Source of the DNA: Nymphaea colorata
Lineage: Eukaryota > Streptophyta > Magnoliopsida > Nymphaeales > Nymphaeaceae
Assembly: GCF_008831285.2 (NCBI RefSeq)
Contig: NC_045143.1
Coordinates: 10,239,503 to 10,303,502 of the forward strand
DNA length: 64,000 nt
Direction of reading: 5' to 3'
Below the pieces are notes generated by a model. The model saw only the letters and a list, made by a program, of their open reading frames with translations, was not told the origin of the DNA and did not search any database. This document shows positions 45,101-55,883 of this stretch, piece by piece. Position 1 is the stretch's first letter; each line of letters begins with the position of its first letter. The translations under genes and the position numbers were made by a program.

Positions 45101-48100
45101 TACTTTTAACATATGATTCAGCTGGAACTCCAAATAGTCTCATTCTAAAAGCAAACAATGCATTTATGACTAAGTCTTTGCTTCCTAATTCTAGCACTAG
45201 GAGTTCTCAAGTAAACATATAGTATAAAACTAAACATCTATATCCAGCTGTTGATCCAATGATCAACAAAAATGCTGGCGGTACTAATATTCAGGTGAAG
45301 GAAATTGAGATTTTTGTAGATGGAGAAAATTTGCCAGAAAAAGTCCATTCTCCATGTTCAATTAAAAAAAAAACAGGAAACGAAGTCAATGGTGATCCTA
45401 AGTCGATTGAGAAGTGTAGAATTGGCAGCAGTCCGTCAAGTGCTATTATTTTAACTGATGTGAGTGATTGTGTTCCTTTAAAAGTATGTACAATATATTC
45501 AAGGAAGTGGATAACTCATGAAACATCTGGGTGTCCACATTCTTCTGGAGAAGAGTTCTCGAGTGAAGCCATACAATTGATAGATGATATGTTAGCTCCA
45601 AATGACAATCTTCTTACTTGTGTCCGTAAAGGATCTAAAACAAGTAGGGAACAACATGATTTGGAAAAATTGGATCACTGAAATAACACATGCTATGAAG
45701 AGCACTTACTGAAGAATAGCAGCAGTATTTGGTATGGTAGGTCTACTTCAGCTAAAAGGTCATTTAGGCATGCTCAAAAACATGTCAGCATGAGAACAAC
45801 AGCTATTTCAGAAGGCTTTGTTGAAAAAAAGTCTCCTTTACCGATGAGACATTTTGATTTGTCAAATGATGAAAATAATTTTGATAGAATGCTTTTACCA
45901 TATGATTCAGCTAGCACTCCGAATAGTCCCATTCTAAAAGCAAATAATGCAGTTTTGACTAAGTCATTGCATTATGATTCTAGCATTGGGAGTTCTCAAG
46001 TAAACATGCAGTACAAAATTGAATATCTACATCCAACTGCTGATCCAGTGATCAACAAAAATGCTGGTAATACTAGTATTCAAGCTATGAAAACTGAGAT
46101 TTTTACAAACGAAAACAATATGCCTCAAAAAGTCCCTTCTCGATGTTCAATCATTTTAGGAGGAGAAGAAGTCAATGGTGATCCTAAGTCAATTGAGAAG
46201 TGTGGATATGACAATAGCTCCATCAAGTGCTATTATTTTAGCTGATGTGAGTGTTTGGGTTTCTTGAAAAGTATGTACAATAGATTGAATAGGATAACTC
46301 ATGAAACATCCGGGTGTCACAATTCTCTTGAAGAAGAGTTCTGGAGTGAAGCTATACAATTGGTAGATGATATGTTAGCTCCAAATGATAATCTTTTTAG
46401 TTTTGTCCGTAAATGATCTAAGACAAGTAGAGAACAACATGATTTGGAAAAATTGCATCACTTAAATAGTACATGCTATGAAGAGCATCTGCTGAAGAAT
46501 AACAGTAGTATTTGGCATTGTAAGCCTTCTTCAGCTAAAAGGCCAACATGAGAACAACTGCTATTTTAAAAGGCTTTGTTGAAGGGAAGTCTCGCTCACC
46601 TCTGAGCCATTTTGATTTCTCAAATGATGAAAATGATTTTGATAGAACACTTTTGTTATATAATTTTGTTAGTAATCCAAATAATCTCATTCTAAAAGCA
46701 AATAATGCACTTATGACTAAGTCAGTGCGTTCGGATTCTAACACTAGAAGTTCTCAAGTAAACATGCAGTATAAAACTGAACATCTACATCCAGCTATTG
46801 ATCTAATAATCAACAAAAATGTTGGCGGTACTAGTATTTAGGTGATGGAAACTAAGAATTTTGCAGATAGAGAAAATAAGCCTGAAAAAGTCTCTTTTCC
46901 ATGTTCAATTGTTTTAGTAGAAAATAAGTCAATGGCAATCCTATGTCAGTTGAGAAGTATGGAACTGACAGTTGTTCGTCAGGTGCTATTATTTTAGCTG
47001 ATGTGAGTGTTTGACTTCCTTCAGAAGTATGTACAATATATTCAAGGAAGGGGATAACTCATAAAACACCTGGGTGTCCCAATTCTCCGAGAAAAGAGTT
47101 ATGGAGTGAAGCCATACGATAGGCAGATGACATGCTAGCTCCAAATGATAATCTTCTTAGTTGTGTCCATGAAGGATCTAAAACAAGTAGGGAACAATAT
47201 GATTTGGAAAAATTGGATCACTTAAATAATATTTACTATGAAGAGCATTTGCTGAAGAATAACAGTAGTATTTAGCACGGTAAGCCAGCTTCAGCTAAAA
47301 GGTTATTTAAGCATGCTCCATGACATGCGAGCATGAGAACAATTGCTATTTCAGAAGGTTTTGTTGAAGAAAAGTCTCCCTTGCCTCTGCGGTATTTGGA
47401 TTTCTCAAATGATGAAATTGATTTTGATAGAATGCTTTTGCCATATGATGTAGGTGGTACTCCAAATAGTCTCATTCTACAAGCAAATAATGGACTTATG
47501 ACTAAGTTATTGCATCCTGATTCTAGCACTGAGAGCTCTCAAGTAAACATGCAGTATAAAACTAAACATCTTGATCCAGCTATTGATCCGATCATCAGCA
47601 AAAATGTTGGCGGTACTAGTATTCAGGTAATTGAAATTGAGATTTTTGAAGATGGAGAAAATAAGCCTCAAAAAGTCTCTTCTCCATGTTCAATTGTTTC
47701 AGTAGGAAAAGAAGTCAATAGTGATCCTAAGTCAATTAAGAAGTGTGGAATTGACATCAGTCTGTCAAGTGCTATTATTTTAGCAGATCTGAATGTTTGA
47801 CTTCCTTTAGAAATATACAATATATTCAAGGAAGGGGATAACTCATGAAACATCCGGGTGTCCCAATTCTCCTGCTAGAGTGAAGCCATACAATTGGTAG
47901 AAGATATGTTAGCTCCAAATGATAATCTTATTTGTTGTATCCGTAAATGATCTTAGACAAGTAGGGAACAACTTGATTTGGAAAAATTGGATCACATAAA
48001 TAATACATGCTATGAAGAGCACTTGTTGAAGAATAGCAGTTGCATTTGGCATGGTAAGTCTGCTTCAGCTAAAAGGTCATTTAAGCATATTCAAGAACAA

Positions 48101-50016
48101 GTCAGCATGAAAACAGCTGCTATTTCAGAATGGTTTGTTGAAGAAAAGTCTCCCATGTCTCTGAGGCATTTTTATTTCTCAAATGATGAAAATGATTTTG
48201 ATAGAATGTTTTTGTCGTATGATTCAGTTGGTAGTCCAAATAGTCTCATTCTAAAAGCAAATAATGTACTTAATGACAAAGTGCATGATTCTAGCACTAG
48301 GAGTTCTCAAGTAAATATGCAGTATAACACTAAACATCTACATCCAACTGCTGATCCAGTGATCAGCAAAAATGCTGGCGGTACTAGTATTTAGGTGATG
48401 GAAACTAAGATTTTACAAATCGAGAAAATAAGCCTGGAAAATTCCATTCTTCATGTTCAATTATTTTAGTAGGAAAAAAAGTCAATAGTGATCCTAAATC
48501 AATTGAGAAATGTGGAATTGGCAGCAGTCCATCAAGTGTTATTATTTTAGCATATGTGAGTGCTTCGGTTTCATCAAAAGTATGTACAATATATTCAAGT
48601 AAGGAGATAACTCATGAAATATCCAGATGTCCCAATTCTCTTGGAGAAGAGTTCTGGAGTGAAGCCATACATTTGCAGTTGATACGTTAGCTTTAAATGA
48701 TAATCTTATTGGTTATGTCCGTAAATGATCTAAGACAAGTAGAGAACAACATGATCTGGAAAAATTGGATCACTTAAATAATACATGCTATGAAGAGTAT
48801 TTGCTGAAGAATAGCAGTAATATTGGCATGGTAAGCCTGCTTTGGCTAAAAGGTCATTTATGTATACTCAAGAACATATCAACATGAGAACAGCTGCTGT
48901 TTCAGAATGCTTTGTTGAAGAAAAATCTCTCTTGTCTCTAAGGCATTTTGATTTCTCAAATGATGAAAATGATTTTGATGGAGTGTTGTTGCCATATAAT
49001 TCAGCTGGTACTCCAAATATTCTCATTCTAAAAGCAAATAATGCACTTATACTAAGTCATTGCATCCTGATTCTATCAATGAGAGTTATCAAGTAAACAT
49101 GCAGTATAAATCTGGACATTTACATCCAGCTGCTGATCCAATGATCAACTAAAATGCTTGCGGTACTAGTATTCAGGTGATGGAAATTGAGATTTTTGGA
49201 GATAGATAAAATCAGCTTGGAAAAGTCTCTTCTCCATGTTTAATTGTTTTAGCAGGAAAAGAAGTCAATTGTGATCCTAAGTCAATTGAGAAGTGTGGAA
49301 TTGGTAGTAGTCCATCAAGGGATATTATTTTAGCTGATCTGAGTGTTTGGGTTCCTTTAGAAGTATGTACAATATATTCAGGGAATGGGATAACTCATGA
49401 AACATCCGGGTGTCCCAATTCTCCTGGAGAAGAGTTCTGCAATGAAGCCATAAATTTGCAGATGATGTGTTTTAGTTCCAAATGATAATTTTCTTAGTTG
49501 TGTTTGTAAAGCATATAAGTCAAGTAGGGAACATGATTTGGAAAAAATGGATCACTTAAATAATATTTACTACAAAGAGCATTTGCTGAAGAATACCAGT
49601 AGTATTTAACACGGTAAGCCAGCTTCAACTGAAAGGTCATTTAAGCATGCTCAAGGACATGCGAGCATGAGAACAACTGCTTTTTCAAAAGGTTTTGTTG
49701 AAGAAAAGTCTCTTTTGCCTATGAGGTATTTGGATTTCTCACATGATGAAAATGATTTTGATAGAATGCTTTTGCTATATGATACATGTGGTACTCCAAA
49801 TAGTCTCATTCTAAAAGCAAATATGCATTTATGACTAAGTCATTGCATTCTGATTCTAGCATTGGGAGTTCTCAAGTAAACACGTAGTATAAAACTAAAC
49901 ATCTACATCCAATTGTTGATCCAATGATCAGCAAAAATGCTAACGGTACTAGTATTTAGCTGATGTGAGTGCTTGGGTTCCTTCAGAAATATATACAATA
50001 TATTCAAGGAAGGGGG
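42109..50016 (+). pseudogene. Unrecognised protein-coding-like locus containing the 780-bp array
   Basis: A single-copy leader can be modelled as an exon ending at 42294 (after CSSCPKE), a 69-bp intron 42295-42363 with GTAGCG donor and CTTGTAG acceptor, and an exon from 42364 (GGSSSKNPTMIG). That exon enters repeat unit 1 in the same frame (ETSGCPNSPEEEF). Each later unit repeats the same frame. For example 44968-46245 is a single frame of 426 codons broken only by TAG (45220) and TGA (45679). Stops and indels in all units make a full-length product impossible, so it reads as a decayed gene or a repeat derived from one. The encoded sequence is polar, with no signal peptide, membrane segment or known motif that I recognise. 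Promoter, true start and 3' end are not identified. Confidence 0.45.
42502..50016 (+). repeat. Tandem array, ten units of about 780 bp
   Basis: Units defined from the conserved word ACTCATGAAACATC start at 42502, 43272, 44056, 44749, 45514, 46297, 47057, 47841, 48610 and 49393. Lengths are 770, 784, 693, 765, 783, 760, 784, 769, 783 and about 624 bp. Unit 3 and the unit 3/4 junction carry deletions. Unit 10 lacks most of the second half, with a junction between two short ATTTTAG-like words. Units are clearly homologous throughout. 783 bp equals 261 codons, and differences are mostly substitutions and small indels. Confidence 0.97.
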
Positions 50017-53000
50017 TAACAAAACTTATCCTTGGCAAGTACGTTTTTGTGCCTAGAGTATGTATTCTTTTGCTATAGCAAGTGAAGGCATGTGCTGAAA
50101 TAGGTACATGTTCTTTTGTTTTTGAAATATTTTGTGTTTGTAGGAGTGCTTGTGCAATTCTACTTGTTCTTTTAAACATCTGCTTATTTTACTTTTTCAC
50201 ATTCTCTATGTTTGCATGTTTAGTTGCAGATGCATGTATCGATAGGTACTTGCTTCACCTGTGGATGTAAACTAGGTCAGAACAGTCTTCTACCATCCTA
50301 AATATGTAAGATTTTTAAAATATGTAGACTAAGTAAATATAAGAACTATATATATATATATATATAAGTATGTATGCATGTATGCATATACATAATATAT
50401 GTCTTAATTCATTGCTCGCCTTCTGTTTTGCTATTCATCTAGTGATATTTATATTTCAAAAAAGATGGGAAGCATGCATCATATATTTTTATTTCTTAGT
50501 GCAGGTTGAGTGTCTCAAAATGGATGGTGTCTCAAAATGGATGGTGTTTTGCAAAACAGAAATATTGTTTATTGTGCATCTGCAATGTACAATTAATATA
50601 GATTTCTGTCACATGCATGGTGTGCATATATTGTTGCATGTGTATGTGTGCATGCATTTGTTTGTGCATGTGTACAATGGAAGATATTAACTAAAGATTG
50701 GTACTCTATGTTCCAACCTGCTGAATTACATGCATAATTCTCGGGGTTTTTGTTTGCGAAGTTTTTCTTGCGCATTTGGTGGAAAAAGTGTTTCCCTCAA
50801 TAGAATTTTAGGAATTAAAAAATTTAAATCTTTATGAAATATGAGCCAAAACTACTAAAATTAACATGTTTATGTTAATTTGTTTCAAATATTTTTATAC
50901 ATATTTAAAATAGTTTTTCGAAATTTTGAAAAATAAACCAAAGGTGTAAACAAAAAGTACAAAAGAACTTTTTTAAAAAGATGGAAGTGATAATATGGTA
51001 TAGATACTTTTTTCAGTAATGTAAAAATATCACAAAATTTTTCTCTTTAAAAACATCATGTAGGCCTTTTTTGTACAGGTTAGTTTGTTTTCTTGCATTT
51101 GAAGCATGCATTCCCTGTGCCTCTTATCCACCTCTTAGCTTAGATAGTTCCCACATAACTAGGGAAGCACCTTAGATGTAATTAAAGGCAATGTAACCTT
51201 TGTTTTGTAGAAAACATTTTAGGTATGCATTGGTCACCTTAAGCATATCCTAGTGAAGCTCTAATATCATAACTAGAGAGCACCATTGCATTGGAGACAC
51301 TAGCTTAAATGCAAAGGGGACTTGTTTGCCATTTTTAAGAATTCCTTGACTACAGTTTGCCCCATGCTTGCATTATAGTTTGCTTTAAATGCTGGTTTTC
51401 CATATTTATATCCATGTGAGCATCCTTCTCATGAATGGGCAATGATTTGATTTTATCTTAAAATTACATGAAGCCTTGAAGAATGCACTATGCACATGAA
51501 CAAGGAAACTCCATTTCTTTCTAATTTTTCGAGTCTTGGTCATTTAACATCATCATATCAGTACTCCTACTTATGTATTTTTCCCAAATAACTATATTGT
51601 TATTTTCTCTATTCCTCTTTATTTGAGTCTTTGCATGCATCAAATATAAGTATCTTTTTGAACTAGACAAGGGTTGCATATGGTCCTGTTGGAGCTCAAG
51701 AAAGGGATGCAAAAGTGCAATCACTTCCTTCTATTTTATAATTTTTAGTCCATGCCATCCATGCATCTGCATGCATCATGTCGGACCTAGCAAAGGCAGT
51801 TCCAGCTCTACACTTGACAAGTTCAACCGACACCTTTGTTTAGAACATTAGAGAAAACTTTGAAGGCATTTGCATATTCAGCTAATAAAATATATTAGTT
51901 GTTGAAATGTTGGACATTATTTGCTGACTATTTGTATGTCTTTTCCCTATTTTCCTTTTTGTTACTTTGCTCATTATAGTTATGCGAAATCTGCGTCATG
52001 GTATTTTTACATCTAATTTAGTGTACTCGTTGTGCTAATGTTTACAAAATAGTAATTAAGAATAACAATGTTGACAACTAAAGAGATTCATTGACTATTT
52101 GGTGATAATTATTTGTATAGTATTATTTCCTCATCAGAATGTCTTGTTCATAGACCTCAAGTATCCTTTGGTTAAGATTATGAAAAATCTTATTAGTGTT
52201 GTTTCTTTGATGTTTGAGAAAAAAAATTTTACAAGGTTGTTTAAAAGAAATTTCTACTGAAGTTATATTTTACCACATTTGGATGGTTTAGGACATGCTT
52301 TGACCTTCTGAAAATGTATACTGAATTTTGGGGTCCAAAGTTAAGCATTGCCTTGTTGATTTATAGGAAATATGCGAAGAATATAATAGGTTGAAAGTTG
52401 AAACATCTGGCTTAGTTTTGTACTTGATCAGTCATGCACCATCTAATATTCTAGGAAAGAATTTTCTAGTACAGAGTTATAGTCAAAGTTGCTGACTCTA
52501 ACAACTTATTTAAAACCAAAGTGTGTACTCATTTTTTTTTTCTTTCAAAAGGAACTGATGCATAAAGGAATGGACAAGCAAATGAATGATCTTGTCAAAA
52601 TTTTGACATCATTTAAAGAGTCTTTTTCAAGCAAAAACTTCTTTATTTTTAGGTGCAAAAATTACCAAGAGGTTATTTATCTTCATTTCATGTGGCTTTC
52701 CATGTTAGTTTTAGAAACAAAGACATTCATTACCATATTTGGCATCCATTTTGTATTTTTTACTCGAGATCCTTTAAAATCATATTAACTTGTCCTCCAA
52801 AGAATTTATTGTGTACTTGTTTGATTTGTTGCTTGACATGCCTTAAGCTACATCAGCTATCATCTAGGATATTTTAAGCCTATGTTTCTGAAGTTATGGG
52901 AGAGAGAGAGAAAGAGAGAGAGAATTATATACAATAAAAAAAAGGTGTCATGGCCATTACTGTAAATCAATTTAAATTCTTTTGATTTTTTTTCCTTACT

Positions 53001-53754
53001 ATGTAAACATGCTTCTAAAATATATCCTCTTTTCCAACTTTTACAATATACCATTAGTGTGTTTCAACTTATATATTGATGTTCTCTTTTCCAACATGAG
53101 GCATCAACTACCTATTCTGCAAAAAAAGAAAAGCATTGATATGTAAGTTAAAGCATATTGTGGACATTATTGTGAAACACCGAAAGCAGGTGTGTAGAGG
53201 TAAAGGGAAGTTTCAACTCTTTTATTGAACAGTAAAATAGAATACTTTTTCTTTTTCACCTAAGAACATGTCTGACCCGTGGTTAATGCAAAGAAAAGTA
53301 CATAATAAATGTCACATTAAGTATTCAGCATCGTAAAACCATAAACCATGTGCAACCTGTCACCGGACATGTACATAGTCCTTCAATATGCCTCTTGAAC
53401 ATTAAATCATGGTAGCAACATGCAGTGGGCTATTTGATGTTTTGCATCCAAGTACTTCTCCTTTAAAAAAAAAATCCAAGCTTAATTTGTCTTGCACAAC
53501 AATACGTTAAGCGTGCAAGGACGTCATGTTTGAAACTGTAGCTCAATCGTTTAACGAAAAACTCATATCTCCATTCCTGGTAATCAAGGTTTTTGGTGCT
53601 CCTTCAAATATATCATCAAGGCCACCTGCATCTGATATATTGCACTGAGTACGGTTTTGGATCAGGCAATTATAGTTAATCACAATTTTCAGCTTGGTAT
53701 ATAAATATGTGTGTAGCTTTAATATTTGGATTAGTATTGAGATGTTAATCTAAG
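50017..53754. other. AT-rich intergenic DNA right of the array
   Basis: Contains a 17-bp tandem pair GTCTCAAAATGGATG near 50514-50545, many TGCATG words at 50370-50660, and ORFs of up to about 100 codons without family resemblance. Nothing supports a gene. Confidence 0.45.
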
Positions 53755-54050
53755 CCTGACACTGGACCGGGTCGCTGGTGGGTATCTGGTACCCAACTCG
53801 ACTCGAGCCCAGGCTCGAGTGAACCCGATATGCTTGGTTGAACCCGATAATAGTTTTTTAATATATATTTTATTATTTTTAATATATAATTATAATATTT
53901 CATTACGATTCATAATACTTGTATATTATTTTTTATTAAAAATATATATTTTATAATTGGGTCGAACTCAGGCCGCACTCGGGCTTTGGGTGTCGGGCTC
54001 AACCTTTTATCGGGCCGATCCACGTCGGCCTGATGTACAAGGTTAGCTAA
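53755..54050 (+). repeat. GGGTCGGG/TACCC repeat family 3, copy
   Basis: CCTGACACTGGACCGGGTCG and GGTACCCAACTCG lead into an AT core, then ACTCGGGCTTTGGGTGTCGG and CTTTTATCGGGCCGA. The last two blocks recur in order at 58690-58770. Confidence 0.6.
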
Positions 54051-54149
54051 TCCATTTTCGCCTTTGGATCTGATGCCGTGCAGAGTCAAAAGCACAATAA
54101 AATCATGCTGGTGCAACGTGTAGCATCGGAATAATGTCTACGGGTAGAC

Positions 54150-54260
54150 ATTTGGCGGAGCCAGAAATTTGTGGTTGAGGGGCGTCGGAACACAAAAGTG
54201 TGCTGCCCTTTCATTGGCGGCGTGACAAAATCAGAAATTTGTGGTTGAGGGACATCAAAC
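54150..54260. repeat. Imperfect duplication of a GGCGGAGCCAGAAATTTG-type segment
   Basis: AGAAATTTGTGGTTGAGGG occurs at about 54163 and again at about 54232, each followed by a CATC/CGTC word. Confidence 0.6.
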
Positions 54261-54879
54261 TTTAAGGAATACATATACGTAAAAAAAAATTATAATAATA
54301 ATAAAGTTTTTATATATAAATAAAGGAAATTTTTTAGAATTGCTCATACCAATTACAACATATAGCTCCGCGGCTGGTTGGTAGGAAAGTGAAAGTTTGA
54401 GCTGTAAGCACACGACCCATTGAATTTGCACTCTGGACGCGTTTAAATTAATGCCAGTGCAATATCAGATGTGATGGGATAATGTTTATTTCACATGGGA
54501 AGACGCAGGTGTGGACGCTTTATCGGTAATTGTGCACACAAACTTACAAAAATTTTTTATTTTTAGTGGGGGGGGCCACATGTTATAATTTTTTAATTTT
54601 TAAATTAATATATATATATATATATATATTGATGCCCTTTAAAAATTTAAAATTTTAAAACTAATGCTAATTAACTAAAATTTCTTAACTCTACCTTTGG
54701 TCACATCACATACAAAGGAAGGGGGGCCCACCTATGATTTTTTTTTATATTAAAAAAATAATATTTTTAATTACATAATATATTTTTTATATTAAAATTC
54801 AGTTTGGCCCTATTCAGATCCAGAGGTCAGTTTATCGGTTCACCCTTAAAAAAAATCCTAGCTTCATCCTTACGCTCCA

Positions 54880-55085
54880 TCACACTTGAGTTCTTTTATG
54901 AGTTTTTTGTGTCTGTCTTGAAACTTGTGTGACTTGATATAAGTTAACTTCATCCAACTCGAGCGAAACGATATATGAGTCGAGTTGAATTGAGTTAACG
55001 ATATATGAGTTGAGTTGAGTTCATCGAGCTTGTGTAGTCTAGTTGAGTTAACCGAGATCCAAGCAAGTTTGGCTTATGTACAACT
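54880..55085. repeat. Degenerate GAGTTGAGTT-type repeat
   Basis: Repeated ATATATGAGTCGAGTTGAG and CATCGAGCTTGTG words resemble the GAGCTCGA families but without clear ends. Confidence 0.35.
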
Positions 55086-55545
55086 CTAATGCTACATTTA
55101 TCATGTTTGAAACCTACCATGGCATCCAAATAAACTCATCGAAATGTAAATTTAATAGAATTAACGTGAATTTGGAAGAAATTAGTACATAAAAGTTTAG
55201 GTATGCAAATATAATTACGTTAACATGGCAGACAATTTGTGTAATTACTATTGCATCCGCTCCCCACGTGAAAAACAAAAAACTCGAGGTTCTTAGTATC
55301 GGCTTAAGTGTTGTATCGGTTTCCAGGCTGATACGCCACCTTGGCCGATACTTGTCTCCCCATATCGGTTGGTATTTGCACATTTCTAATAAGAAATAGT
55401 TGGAAAACATTTTAAAATATTAAATAAAATAAAAAATGCTAATATTGGAAGTCATATATGGGACCGCATCGTATCAATTTGCGACCGATCCGGTTCGTTC
55501 ATCTCAAGTCGAAGCCGTCGAAAGCGCAGCCTTCGGCGAATCTGC

Positions 55546-55552
55546 TATAAAT
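55546..55552 (+). promoter_or_regulatory. TATA box of the reductase-like gene
   Basis: CTATAAATGC has TATAAAT at 55546-55552, 48 nt before the ATG at 55600. This predicts a start of transcription near 55578 and a very short leader. Confidence 0.6.
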
Positions 55553-55599
55553 GCAGGCGGTCGGCGTTATCTGTGCCTGCCAAGCCTCCGGCCTTGAGC

Positions 55600-55844
55600 A
55601 TGGTAGAGAGCACGCTGGAACCGGCTGGTCTTGTGGGGAAACCGCTGCCGATGGACTCTCCGGCGCCGAAGGTGGAGGCGCTGGGTGAAAAAGATGGTGG
55701 ACGGAAGCCGGTCGTCTGTGTGACCGGCGCCGGTGGCTACGTCGGTTCCTGGCTCGTCAAGATCCTCCTCTCCGAGGGGTACATCGTTCATGGCACGGTC
55801 AGAGACCCTGGTAAGTAGTTCCCACCTCATCCTATCTTGTGGAG

Positions 55845-55883
<39 letters not shown>

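Noticed and set aside
44271-47529. Repeated minus-strand ORFs of 70-85 codons in the array units (for example 44271-44492, 44985-45197, 46535-46744, 47272-47529)
   Set aside because: They are antisense shadows of the longer plus-strand frame. They recur only because the units are homologous, and the plus frame is much longer and continues across unit borders.
42502-50016. CRISPR-like or rRNA-spacer-like array
   Set aside because: Units are contiguous with no direct-repeat/spacer pattern, are about 780 bp long, and contain no rRNA gene.
52360-52640. Possible transposase or gag-like coding trace (EICEEYNRLKVETSG and following)
   Set aside because: Open frames are short and broken, and no catalytic or zinc-binding motif could be identified.
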